Source: Streptomyces bauhiniae
GTDB lineage: Bacteria > Actinomycetota > Actinomycetes > Streptomycetales > Streptomycetaceae
Direction of reading: 5' to 3'
Assembly (NCBI RefSeq): GCF_004784475.1
Contig: NZ_SRRT01000002.1
Location: forward strand, 930,001 to 994,000
Length of the DNA: 64,000 nucleotides
Part shown: positions 8,789 to 16,499 of the stretch, piece after piece
How the letters are laid out: each line of letters starts with the position of its first letter
How positions within the stretch are numbered: position 1 is the stretch's first letter
The notes under the pieces: generated by a model
The model's input: only the letters and a program-made list of their open reading frames with translations
What the model was told of the DNA's origin: nothing
Databases searched by the model: none
Position numbers and translations under genes: made by a program

Positions 8789-9643
8789 ATGGACGAGCCG
8801 ATCGTGGTCGGTGTGGACGGTTCCGCGCCCAGCCTGCGCGCGGTGGACTGGGGCGCCGAGGAGGCCGCCCTGCGCGGGGCGCCGCTGCGCCTGGTGTACG
8901 CCTCGCTCTGGGAGCGCTACGAGGGCGAGCTGATCGCCCAGGAGCTGAACCGTCCGGTCGAGGAGGTCATGGCCAGGGACGTGGTCGGCACCGCCGAGGC
9001 GCGGGCCCGGTCGCGCCGCCCGGGCGTGGACGTGACGACGGACGTGCTGGCCGGCGAGCCGGAGTACGCGCTGGTCCGGGAGAGCAACACCGCCCGCGCG
9101 GTGGTCCTGGGCAGCCGGGGCCGTAGCGGGTTCACCGAGGCGCTGCTCGGCTCGGTCAGCCTGACGGTCGCGGGACACGCGCACTGCCCGGTGTTCGTGC
9201 TGCGCGACGGCCCCGAGGACGAGCCGGGCGCCTCGCCGCGGATCGTGCTGGCGGTCGGCGACAAACCGCGCGACGCGGCCGCCGTCCGGTTCGCGGCCCA
9301 GGAGGCCGAGCTGCGCGGGCTCCCGCTGGAGGCGGTACGCGCCTGGCGGCGGCCCTCGGGCCCGTTCACCGGCCATGACGCGGGCGAGAGCGATCCGGAG
9401 GAGGCCGCGCGGGAGGTGGTGGCCGAGGCCCTGCGGGACGTGCCGGAGGGGGTGGCGACGGTCGTCCGTACCCCGGAGGGCCACACCCGTGACGCCTTGG
9501 TCGAGGCCGCGCGGGGTGCCACCCTCCTGGTGGTCGGCGGTCATCCCCGGCACGGCGGCTTCGGACTCCAGCTCGGCCGGGTCGCCCACGGCGTGCTCCA
9601 CCGCGCCCCCTGCCCGGTCGCGGTGGTCCCGGAACCGGCGTAG
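8789..9643 (+). CDS. Universal stress protein, tandem UspA domains
   Basis: A 284-residue tandem UspA protein starting MDEPIVVGVDGSAPSLRAVDW. The first domain carries a canonical ATP-binding motif, VLGSRGRSGFTEALLGSVS. The second starts IVLAVGDKPRDAAAVRFAAQ and ends GGHPRHGGFGLQLGRVAHGVLH, a partly degenerate version. It follows the first universal stress gene by 18 nt in the same direction and is surely co-transcribed. ATG 8789 follows GTGGAG; an in-frame GTG at 8777 (MEKP...) is the alternative. It is predicted to be a cytosolic stress-survival factor under the nearby DevR-like regulator. Confidence 0.92.
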   Translation: MDEPIVVGVDGSAPSLRAVDWGAEEAALRGAPLRLVYASLWERYEGELIAQELNRPVEEVMARDVVGTAEARARSRRPGVDVTTDVLAGEPEYALVRESNTARAVVLGSRGRSGFTEALLGSVSLTVAGHAHCPVFVLRDGPEDEPGASPRIVLAVGDKPRDAAAVRFAAQEAELRGLPLEAVRAWRRPSGPFTGHDAGESDPEEAAREVVAEALRDVPEGVATVVRTPEGHTRDALVEAARGATLLVVGGHPRHGGFGLQLGRVAHGVLHRAPCPVAVVPEPA

Positions 9644-9650
9644 CCGCGCC

Positions 9651-9974
9651 TCAGCCGGCCGCCCCGCAGAGCACCGGCCCGGTCTGCACCTCGAACGAGT
9701 TCCGCAGACCGGTGGCCCGCAGCAGCCGCAGGAAGGCGTCGCTCTCGCTGAGCAGCCGCAGCCTGCCGTGCCGGGCCTCGGCGCGGTTGCGGGCGCGGCA
9801 CAGGATGCCGAGGCCGGTGCAGTCGATGAAGCGGACCGGGCGCAGGTCAAGGACCAGGTCGGGATGCGGGTCCGAGGTCAGGGCGTCGAGTGCGGCGGTC
9901 ACCGCGGGGGCGGTCAGCAGGTCGATGTCACCGCTGAGGGCGACGACGGTCGGCTCGGTGTGGTTCTCGGCCAT
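9651..9974 (-). CDS. STAS-domain anti-sigma factor antagonist
   Basis: A 107-residue STAS protein of the SpoIIAA/RsbV type. The phosphorylation-loop region is VRFIDCTGLGILCRARN; the serine used in classical antagonists (DSSG, DSTG) is replaced by a DCTG sequence, so phosphorylation would have to use the threonine at about residue 53. It would bind an anti-sigma kinase and release a sigma factor. The gene faces the second universal stress protein gene tail to tail, 7 nt apart. The ATG at 9974 lacks a clear ribosome site. Two DevR-like palindromes lie upstream (10011-10067), shared with the divergent alcohol dehydrogenase gene. Confidence 0.85.
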   Translation of the reverse strand: MAENHTEPTVVALSGDIDLLTAPAVTAALDALTSDPHPDLVLDLRPVRFIDCTGLGILCRARNRAEARHGRLRLLSESDAFLRLLRATGLRNSFEVQTGPVLCGAAG

Positions 9975-10010
9975 ATGCCGAGCGAACCGTATGTGGGCTC
10001 GCACCAGGTA

Positions 10011-10067
10011 GGGCCGACCGGCCCCGTTCCGGGTACCCGTGCGGCCCGGCGTGGGCCACGCGGCCCA
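10011..10067. promoter_or_regulatory. Two DevR-like palindromes before STAS and ADH genes
   Basis: GGGCCG-AC-CGGCCC at 10011-10024 has perfect 6-bp arms. TGGGCC-ACGC-GGCCCA at 10052-10067 is a perfect 16-bp inverted repeat. Both lie between the divergent STAS (start 9974) and alcohol dehydrogenase (start 10176) genes. Similar elements recur through the island, so a shared regulator is likely. Confidence 0.5.
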
Positions 10068-10175
10068 TGCGCGTGCGGGCCGGGGCGGCGAAGCTGGAGA
10101 CAGGGGCCGGTTCCGGGCCGTGACGGCAGGCGCGGGGTCAGCAGCGGGCCGGCCGACGACGAGGTGAGGAGCGTC

Positions 10176-11243
10176 ATGAAGGGCTTCGTCTTTCACGGAC
10201 CGGGCCAGGCGTCCTGGGAGGACGTACCGGACCCCGGCATCAAGGAGCCGACCGACGCGATCGTCAGGGTCGGCATGGTGTCCATCTGCGGGACCGACCT
10301 GCACATCCTCAAGGGCGACGTGCCCGAGGTGCCGCCCGGCACGGTACTGGGCCACGAGGCGGTCGGCGAGATCGTCGACGTGGGCAGCGACGTGCGCACG
10401 GTCCGGCCGGGCGACCGGGTGCTGGTCTCCTGCATCACGTCGTGCGGCCGCTGCCGCTTCTGCCGGGAGGGCCGGTACGGCCAGTGCCTCGGCGGAGGCG
10501 GCTGGATACTCGGCCACCAGGTGGACGGCGCCCAGGCCGAGTACGTCCGGGTCCCGTTCGCCGACCTCTCCGTGCACCCGCTGCCGGCCGCCGTGCCGAG
10601 CGAGGTCGCGGTGCTGCTGGCGGACATCTTCCCGACCGCGTACGAGGTCGGCGTGCTCAACGGCCAGGTCAGGGCGGGCGACACGGTGGTGATCGTGGGC
10701 GCGGGCCCGATCGGTCTCGCGGCCGTGGTCGCGGCCCGGCTGTACGCCCCGGAGCGGATCATCGTGGTGGACCTGGCCAGGGCCCGGCTGCAGGCGGCCC
10801 GGCGGCTCGGCGCGGATGTCGTCGCCTTCGCCGGGGAGGACCCCCGGATGCTGGTGGACGACCTCACGGGCGGGCTCGGCGCGGACGTGGCCGTGGAGGC
10901 GGTCGGCGTGCCGGAGAGCTTCGAGCTGTGCACCCGGGTGGTGCGGCCCTGCGGGCACGTGGCCAACGTGGGCGTCCACGGTTCCCCGGCGGTGCTGCAC
11001 CTGGAGAACCTGTGGATCAGGGACGTCACCATCACGACGGGCCTGGTGGACACCTACTCCACCCCGACCCTGCTGCGGATGGCGGCCGCGGGCCGGCTGC
11101 CGACCGCTGAGCTGGTCACGCACACCTTCCCGCTGAACCACATGGCGGAGGCGTACGAGGTGTTCGCCCACGCCGCCGAGACGGGCGCGCTGAAGGTGGT
11201 GCTGGGCGCGGACCGGCACGAGGTGGCCATCCCGATGTCGTGA
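10176..11243 (+). CDS. Zinc-dependent alcohol dehydrogenase
   Basis: A 355-residue medium-chain dehydrogenase. The catalytic zinc site is formed by Cys in SICGTDLH (about 38), the GHE motif in LGHEAVGEI and a later aspartate. The structural zinc cysteines are in SCGRCRFCREGRYGQC. The Rossmann fold begins VVIVGAGPIGLAAV. Family members oxidise small alcohols or reduce aldehydes with NAD(P). GAGGTGAGGAG lies just before the ATG at 10176. Its place among universal stress proteins and a DevRS-like pair suggests it regenerates NAD+ or removes aldehydes when respiration is limited. Alcohol dehydrogenases sit in similar dormancy clusters of Streptomyces and mycobacteria. The substrate is unknown. 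Confidence 0.9.
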   Translation: MKGFVFHGPGQASWEDVPDPGIKEPTDAIVRVGMVSICGTDLHILKGDVPEVPPGTVLGHEAVGEIVDVGSDVRTVRPGDRVLVSCITSCGRCRFCREGRYGQCLGGGGWILGHQVDGAQAEYVRVPFADLSVHPLPAAVPSEVAVLLADIFPTAYEVGVLNGQVRAGDTVVIVGAGPIGLAAVVAARLYAPERIIVVDLARARLQAARRLGADVVAFAGEDPRMLVDDLTGGLGADVAVEAVGVPESFELCTRVVRPCGHVANVGVHGSPAVLHLENLWIRDVTITTGLVDTYSTPTLLRMAAAGRLPTAELVTHTFPLNHMAEAYEVFAHAAETGALKVVLGADRHEVAIPMS

Positions 11244-11253
11244 GACGCGCCGC

Positions 11254-11706
11254 TCAGTCGTCCCGCAGGATGCCATCCGGGGCGCCGAGGCGGACGCCGG
11301 TGACCAGGCCGGGCCGGATGCGCAGCGCGCAGTCCCGGCCCTGCCGGGGCGCCCAGGGGGCCAACAGCCTCCGGATGCGGGCGAGTTCGGCCGCGTCGGT
11401 GACGAGGTGGGCGTACCCGGTGACGACGACGCTCCAGCCGAGGTGGGTGTCGGGGTCGATGGCGTCGGCCTCGTAGGCGACGACCAGCGCGTCCTGCCGG
11501 GCGGCCGAGGCGAGCGCGGCGTCCTCGTGGACGCGGATGACGATGTCGCCACCGTCCAGCACATGGTGGACGGGGCGGACGGTGGGCAGCGCGTGCCGGG
11601 TGAACACGATCCGGCCCAGCCGGACCCCGCCCAGCAGGCACAGCGCCTCGTCGCGGCCGAGCGCGTACCGCCGGTCCGCCCGGTTCTCGTCACGGAGCCT
11701 CACCAT
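11254..11706 (-). CDS. Pyridoxamine 5'-phosphate oxidase-fold (PPOX) protein
   Basis: A 150-residue split-barrel flavin/F420-binding protein. The family-typical core is seen in LLGGVRLGRIVFTRHALPTVRPVHHVLDG and in WSVVVTGYAHLVTDA. Such proteins are abundant in actinobacteria and act as F420- or FMN-dependent reductases or heme-handling proteins; the specific role is not readable. The ATG at 11706 is chosen. It converges with the alcohol dehydrogenase gene, and a near-perfect DevR-type palindrome lies 36 nt upstream of its start, shared with the divergent histidine kinase. This supports membership in the stress regulon. Confidence 0.82.
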   Translation of the reverse strand: MVRLRDENRADRRYALGRDEALCLLGGVRLGRIVFTRHALPTVRPVHHVLDGGDIVIRVHEDAALASAARQDALVVAYEADAIDPDTHLGWSVVVTGYAHLVTDAAELARIRRLLAPWAPRQGRDCALRIRPGLVTGVRLGAPDGILRDD

Positions 11707-11741
11707 GCGCTCCACTGTGGGCCGTCCCCGGCCGCCCTTCC

Positions 11742-11757
11742 AGGGCCGTTCGGCCCT
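11742..11757. promoter_or_regulatory. Perfect DevR-like palindrome
   Basis: AGGGCCG-TT-CGGCCCT has 7-bp arms, all matched. It lies between the divergent PPOX gene (start 11706) and the histidine kinase gene (start about 11883). It is the best copy of the GGGCCGNNCGGCCC element in this island. Confidence 0.55.
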
Positions 11758-11882
11758 CTGCGGCGGGCCGGTGATCCCTCTCCCTCCGGTTCCGCGTACC
11801 GGGCCGCAGGCGGGACCGATACGGTGGAGTCGACGACCCACTGGTGCCGACTTCGCGCGCCGAGCCGACGTGGAGGACCGTG

Positions 11883-13604
11883 GTGGCAAGCCCCCGAGAG
11901 CCACGCGTGCTGCTGCCGCAACTGAAGCTGGACGAGCTGCTGGAGGAGCTGCAGGCGCGGATCGACGCGGCCCGCGGCACCCGGGACCGGGTGCACAGCC
12001 TGCTGGAGGCGGTGCTGAGCGTCGGCCGGGAGCTGGACCTGGAGCAGGCGCTGCACTCGATCGTGGAGGCGGCGGCCGCGCTGGTGGACGCCGAGTACGC
12101 GGCGCTCGGGGTGATCGGACCCGACGGCCGCACCCTGTCCGCGTTCCACACGGTCGGCGTCTCCGACGAGAAGATCACCGAGATCGGCCCGTACCCGCAG
12201 GGCCACGGCATCCTGGGCGAGCTGATCCGGCACCCGGAGCCGCTGCGCCTGTCGAAGATCTCCGAGCACCCGGCGTCGTACGGTTTCCCGCCCAACCATC
12301 CGCCGATGCGGAGCTTCCTCGGGGTGCCGATCCGGGTGCGGGGTCAGGTGTTCGGGAATCTGTACCTGACCGAGAAGCGCGGCGGCCTGGAGTTCGACGA
12401 GGAGGACGAGTCGGTCCTGTCCACGCTGGCGGTGGCGGCCGGGGTGGCCATCGACAACGCCCGCCTGTACGAGGACTCCCGGCTGCGCGAGCGATGGCTG
12501 CTGGCGAACGCCGAGATCACGCACCGGCTGATGCCGGGCAGCGAACGCTCCGAGGCGCTGGACCTGATCGCCGAGCGGGCCCGTGACATCACCGGCTCTG
12601 CGCTGGCGGAGGTGGCCATGCCGATGGCGGACACCCCCTCGCTGACCGTGGAGATCGCGGTGGGCGAGGGCGCCGAGGCGCACCGGGGTCTGGTGCTGCC
12701 GCTGCACGAGGGGCTGATGGGGCTGGCGTACTCCACGGCCGCGCCGGTCACCAGCGACGACATCACCCGCGACGACCGGATCACCGCCGAGCCGCCCCGG
12801 TTCCTCGGTCTCGGCCCGGCGGTGGCGGTGCCGATCGGCACCGGCGAGGGGGGCGCGCGGGGTGTGGTGCTGCTGGTGCGCGAGGCGGGCCGGCCGGTGT
12901 TCTCCGACAAGGAGACCGAGATGCTCCAGGGGTTCGCCGCGCAGGCGGCCATCGCCATGGAGCTGGCCGAACGCCGCCAGGACGCCCAGCAGTTGGCCCT
13001 GCTGGAGGACCGCGACCGGATCGCGCGCGATCTGCACGACCTGGCGATCCAGCGGCTGTTCGCCACCGGGATGACGCTGCAGAGCGCGGGCCGGTTCATC
13101 GAGCACCCCAAGGCGGCCGACCGGGTGCTGCGGGCGGTGGACGACCTGGACGAGACCATCAAGATCATCCGCTCGACCATCTTCGGGCTGCGGACGCGCG
13201 AGGGCGGCGCGGGCAGCGGGCTGCGGGCGCGGGTCGTCCGGGTGGCCGGTGAGGCGGCGCCGGTACTGGGCTTCGCGCCCGGTGTGCGGATGGAGGGGCT
13301 GATCGACACCGAGGTGCCGCAGCGGATCGCCGACCATGTGGTGGCCGTCCTGTCGGAGGCGCTGACCAATGTGGCCCGGCATGCCCGCGCGCACGCGGCC
13401 GAGGTGGTGCTGACGACCGACGGGCGCGAGGTGGTGCTGCGAGTCGCGGACGACGGGGTGGGCATCCCGTCCGGCGGGCGGCGCAGCGGACTGCGCAACA
13501 TGGCCGAGCGTGCCGAACAGCTCGGCGGGCGCCTGGAGTCGGGCGGCGCGGAGGGCGGGGGCGCGGTGCTGACGTGGTCGGTGCCGCTGCCCGAGGGGGC
13601 GTGA
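11883..13604 (+). CDS. Two-GAF sensor histidine kinase (DevS/OsdK-like)
   Basis: A 573-residue cytosolic kinase with two GAF domains (about 45-190 and 210-355), a HisKA_3 dimerisation domain and a HATPase domain. The phospho-accepting His is in DRIARDLHDLAIQRLFATG. N and G boxes are EALTNVARHARA and VADDGVGIPSGG. In GAF-A the segment PPNHPPMRSFLGVP places His139 where DevS has its proximal heme ligand (His149), so oxygen/NO/CO or redox sensing through heme is plausible. GTG 11883 follows GGAGG by 6 nt; GTG 11880 and 11844 are alternatives. The response regulator at 6928-7617 is the probable partner although it is 4 kb away. Confidence 0.9.
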   Translation: MASPREPRVLLPQLKLDELLEELQARIDAARGTRDRVHSLLEAVLSVGRELDLEQALHSIVEAAAALVDAEYAALGVIGPDGRTLSAFHTVGVSDEKITEIGPYPQGHGILGELIRHPEPLRLSKISEHPASYGFPPNHPPMRSFLGVPIRVRGQVFGNLYLTEKRGGLEFDEEDESVLSTLAVAAGVAIDNARLYEDSRLRERWLLANAEITHRLMPGSERSEALDLIAERARDITGSALAEVAMPMADTPSLTVEIAVGEGAEAHRGLVLPLHEGLMGLAYSTAAPVTSDDITRDDRITAEPPRFLGLGPAVAVPIGTGEGGARGVVLLVREAGRPVFSDKETEMLQGFAAQAAIAMELAERRQDAQQLALLEDRDRIARDLHDLAIQRLFATGMTLQSAGRFIEHPKAADRVLRAVDDLDETIKIIRSTIFGLRTREGGAGSGLRARVVRVAGEAAPVLGFAPGVRMEGLIDTEVPQRIADHVVAVLSEALTNVARHARAHAAEVVLTTDGREVVLRVADDGVGIPSGGRRSGLRNMAERAEQLGGRLESGGAEGGGAVLTWSVPLPEGA

Positions 13605-13610
13605 GCCGGG

Positions 13611-13874
13611 TCAGGTGCGCCAGAGGGTGACCGCGGCGGCCACGAGGGTGACCAGGGCGGAGAAGGCCACCATCACGGTTCTGAGGCGGGCGGCGAGGTG
13701 CGGGCCCCGGCCGGGCGGGGGCTCGGGGGGCTCATCGGGCGGCAGGAGCAGCCGGCACCAGGGGCATTCGTCGTCGGGCCGGTGCGTCGGCAGCCAGTGG
13801 ACCTCCCCGCGCGGAGGCGGGCGGCGGTCGTCGCGCGCGTGAGTGTCGTCTCTGTCGTCCCGCTCGTCTCTCAT
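13611..13874 (-). CDS. Small tail-anchored hypothetical protein
   Basis: An 87-residue protein I do not recognise. It starts with a charged Asp/Arg-rich region (MRDERDDRDD), has a CPWC pair that could bind a metal with a partner, then a proline-rich linker and one C-terminal hydrophobic helix (TVMVAFSALVTLVAAAVTLW), so it is probably anchored in the membrane by its C-terminus. The ATG at 13874 is preferred to one 11 codons upstream. It converges with the histidine kinase gene, 6 nt apart. Confidence 0.6.
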   Translation of the reverse strand: MRDERDDRDDTHARDDRRPPPRGEVHWLPTHRPDDECPWCRLLLPPDEPPEPPPGRGPHLAARLRTVMVAFSALVTLVAAAVTLWRT

Positions 13875-14031
13875 GTCACTCCGTGAGCGCGGCGGCGACC
13901 GCGTCATGGTTGCGAAACCTTGGGCCTTTGCCTCACCTAACAGCTAGGCCCTGGGGAGAGGTTGCGGGTCCTGCCTGCCGCACGGCCGTTCTGCACATGT
14001 ACGAACGACCGGCCACGGCCGCGACGAGGGG

Positions 14032-14496
14032 TCAGCGGCGGCCGTCGCCCGCGACCACCCCGTAGGTGACGGCACCGAAGACCAGGTGGGGCACCAGGTC
14101 CGACACCCAGTCCGTGGGCGACCACGTCCGGGGGTCGGTGACACCGAGCCGGGTCATGGAGGCGTCCGTGGCCGCCATGGCGAGGACGCCGGTCGCCAGG
14201 CTCCCCGCCCACCACGGCACCCGGGCACCGGCGCGGTGCGCCAGGGACACGACCACGCCGGTGGCGACGCCCACGCCGATTCCGCTGAGCGCCCCGAGCG
14301 CGGACAGCCGGTTCGACCGCTGCTCCCCGGTCCCGCCGACATGCAGGCCCACGTCCTCCACGAGCTTGTCGGCGGCCTCGGCGGGCACGTCACTGGCGGA
14401 CCTGCCCCGCAGGGCCATGTCGGCGTAGGTGGCGGCGTTGAGGGCGGTGGTCCCGGCGGCGCCTGCCGCGCCACCGCGCAGGATGCTGTGAATCAT
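14032..14496 (-). CDS. Hypothetical multi-pass membrane protein
   Basis: A 154-residue protein without a recognised family. The N-terminus (IHSILRGGAAGAAGTTALNAATY) is glycine/alanine rich and weakly hydrophobic. A central segment, LGALSGIGVGVATGVVVSLAH, and later WWAGSLATGVLAMAATDAS and PHLVFGAVTYGVVAG are hydrophobic, which gives three to four probable membrane spans. The alternative start at 14607 would run through a 14-bp tandem repeat, so ATG 14496 is chosen. No operon partner is evident. The 13875-14031 gap upstream of the neighbour carries no gene. Confidence 0.65.
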   Translation of the reverse strand: MIHSILRGGAAGAAGTTALNAATYADMALRGRSASDVPAEAADKLVEDVGLHVGGTGEQRSNRLSALGALSGIGVGVATGVVVSLAHRAGARVPWWAGSLATGVLAMAATDASMTRLGVTDPRTWSPTDWVSDLVPHLVFGAVTYGVVAGDGRR

Positions 14497-14550
14497 GCGC
14501 CCCCGAGTTCCCTGAACCCCGTCCGCGAACCGTGCCGGGCCGCCGTACGG

Positions 14551-14592
14551 GTGACGGGCCTCGGGTGACGGGCCTCGGGTGACGGGCCTCGT
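14551..14592. repeat. 14-bp tandem repeat, three copies
   Basis: GTGACGGGCCTCGG occurs three times head to tail at 14551-14564, 14565-14578 and 14579-14592 (last base differs). It lies in the divergent gap between the membrane protein gene (start 14496) and the LLM oxidoreductase (start 14674). The exact identity of copies suggests recent slippage; whether it has a regulatory role is unknown. Confidence 0.8.
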
Positions 14593-14673
14593 GTGTCGGG
14601 TCTCCACACACCCGTAAAGAACCTGTCACACAAGGACCGGAATGGGCCTCGGGGGCGGGCCGTTCTTCCTGTC

Positions 14674-15597
14674 ATGACTGTTGGAGTAGCGCTCAACACG
14701 CCCGGCGCCGTGAACCAGGTCGACGCCTCCGTGCTCCAGGCCCGCGAGGCCGCCACGGCGGGGGTACGGTCCGCCTGGTTCGGGCAGACCTTCGGCGCGG
14801 ACTCGCCCCAGCTCGCCGCGCTCGTCGGCCGCGAGGTACCCGGTCTCCAGGTGGGCACCTCCGCGATCCCGGTCTTCGGCCGGCACCCCCTGCTCGTCTC
14901 CAGCCAGGCCCAGACCGCCCAGGCGGCCACCCACGGCCGCTACCACCTCGGGCTCGCCCTGGGCACCAAGCTGTTCACCGAGGGCGGCTTCGGTCTGCCC
15001 TTCGAGCGGCCCATCGCCCGGCTGCGCGAGTTCCTCACCGCACTGCGCCAGCTCACCGAGACCGGCGAGGCCGACTTCCACGGCGAGCTGCTCACCGCCA
15101 CCACCCCGGTCCCGGCGCGCGTGCCGGGCGCCGAGGACGGCGTACCCGTACTGGTCGCCGCGATGGGCCCGCAGGCGCTCAAGGTCAGCGGCGAGCTGGC
15201 CGACGGCATCCTGCCGTACCTCGCCGGGCCGCGTGCGCTGGAGCGGGACATCGTCCCGGCGGTCAACGCGGCCGCCGAGGCCGCCGGGCGGCCCGCGCCC
15301 CGGATCGTGGCCCTGGTCCCCGGCGTGGTCACCGACGACGTGGACGCCGTACGGGAGACGGCCACCGAGCAGCTCGCGTTCTACGAGCAGATCCCGTCCT
15401 ACGCCAGGGTCCTGGAACTCTCCGGCGCCCGCCGGGCCGCCGACCTGGCGGTGATCGGCGACGAGAAGACGGTCGCCGCCGAGGTGCGCCGCTACCGGGA
15501 CGCGGGGGCGACGGAGGTGGTCCTGACCGGCACCGAGATCGCCGGCGACGCGTCCCGGCTGCGCACGTACGCCCTGCTCGGCGAGCTGGCGGCATGA
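14674..15597 (+). CDS. LLM-class oxidoreductase (F420-dependent type)
   Basis: A 307-residue luciferase-like TIM-barrel oxidoreductase. The TIM-barrel elements start MTVGVALNTPG; later segments such as HGRYHLGLALGTK and PVLVAAMGPQALKVSGELADG are typical of the F420-dependent subgroup (MSMEG-4879-type). It would use reduced F420 or FMN to reduce or oxidise an unidentified small molecule in the cytosol. No clear ribosome site precedes the ATG at 14674, so a leaderless transcript is possible. The DUF1684 gene follows 46 nt downstream in the same direction. Confidence 0.88.
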   Translation: MTVGVALNTPGAVNQVDASVLQAREAATAGVRSAWFGQTFGADSPQLAALVGREVPGLQVGTSAIPVFGRHPLLVSSQAQTAQAATHGRYHLGLALGTKLFTEGGFGLPFERPIARLREFLTALRQLTETGEADFHGELLTATTPVPARVPGAEDGVPVLVAAMGPQALKVSGELADGILPYLAGPRALERDIVPAVNAAAEAAGRPAPRIVALVPGVVTDDVDAVRETATEQLAFYEQIPSYARVLELSGARRAADLAVIGDEKTVAAEVRRYRDAGATEVVLTGTEIAGDASRLRTYALLGELAA

Positions 15598-15643
15598 CTC
15601 CCCTTGAGACGGACGACTTGAGACAGACGACGAAGGAGCACCG

Positions 15644-16468
15644 ATGACCACCCACGCCCCCGCGACGGACCTCCACGCCTTCACCGAGTCCTGGCTGGAC
15701 TGGTACCGGGCGCACGAGGAGAACCTCGCCGACCCGCACGGCTTCCTCGCGGTGACCAGCCTGAACTGGCTGGACGAGCACCCGCGGCGCTTCCCCGACG
15801 CCCCCGGCACCTGGCGCACCGGCCCCGAGGGCGTCATCGTGACCCTGGACGAGGGCGAGGAACTCACCGTGGCCGGGGAACCGGTGCGCGGCGAGCACCA
15901 GTTCGGCGTCCTCCCCGAGCGCGGCGGCGTCGAGGCGGTGTGGGGAGACGCGGTGATCGAGGTGGCCAAGCGCGGCGGCCACGACATCGTCCGCCCCCGG
16001 CACCCGGACGCCCCGCTGCGCACCGCCTTCGCCGGCACGCCGTCCTACGCGCCGGACCCCCGCTGGGTGGTGACGGGCCGCTACGAGCCCTTCCCCGAGC
16101 CCCGCCCGACCACCGTGGGCGCGGCCGTGGAGGACCTCCAGCACGTGTACGACGCGCCCGGCCGGATCACCTTCGAGCTGGACGGCCGCCCGCTGGCCCT
16201 GACCGCGTTCCCCGGCAAGGGCCCCGGCGGGCTGATGGTGCTGTTCACCGACGAGACCTCCGGCCGCACCACGTACGCCGCGAACCGGGTGCTCTCCCTG
16301 GCGCCGCCCGCCGCCGACGGCACGGTGGTGCTGGACTTCAACCGGGCGGCGAACCTGCCCTGCGCCTACACCGACCTCGCCACCTGCCCGCTGCCCCCGG
16401 CGGAGAACCGGCTGCCGGTGGCGATCGAGGCGGGGCTGAAGATCCCGCGCGAGCGGGGCGGGATCTGA
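15644..16468 (+). CDS. DUF1684 protein
   Basis: A 274-residue member of the DUF1684 family. Signatures include the N-terminal WLDWYRAHEENLADPHGFLA, the central ITFELDGRPLALTAFP and the C-terminal LDFNRAANLPCAYTDLATCPLPP, which are conserved in this family and hold two cysteines. The biochemical function is unknown. A strong GAAGGAG precedes the ATG at 15644. It follows the LLM oxidoreductase and is probably in the same operon; it converges with the hydroxyacid dehydrogenase gene, 31 nt apart. Confidence 0.85.
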   Translation: MTTHAPATDLHAFTESWLDWYRAHEENLADPHGFLAVTSLNWLDEHPRRFPDAPGTWRTGPEGVIVTLDEGEELTVAGEPVRGEHQFGVLPERGGVEAVWGDAVIEVAKRGGHDIVRPRHPDAPLRTAFAGTPSYAPDPRWVVTGRYEPFPEPRPTTVGAAVEDLQHVYDAPGRITFELDGRPLALTAFPGKGPGGLMVLFTDETSGRTTYAANRVLSLAPPAADGTVVLDFNRAANLPCAYTDLATCPLPPAENRLPVAIEAGLKIPRERGGI

Positions 16469-16499
16469 GCAACAGCCTTTCCGGCAAGGGAGCTTGACG

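Noticed and set aside
13930..13940. GCCTCACCTAA resembles half of a DmdR/IdeR iron box
   Set aside because: Only one half matches the 19-bp consensus and no iron-related gene is adjacent.
14551..14592. Possible CRISPR-like repeats
   Set aside because: Copies are directly adjacent with no spacers, only three, and no cas genes are present.
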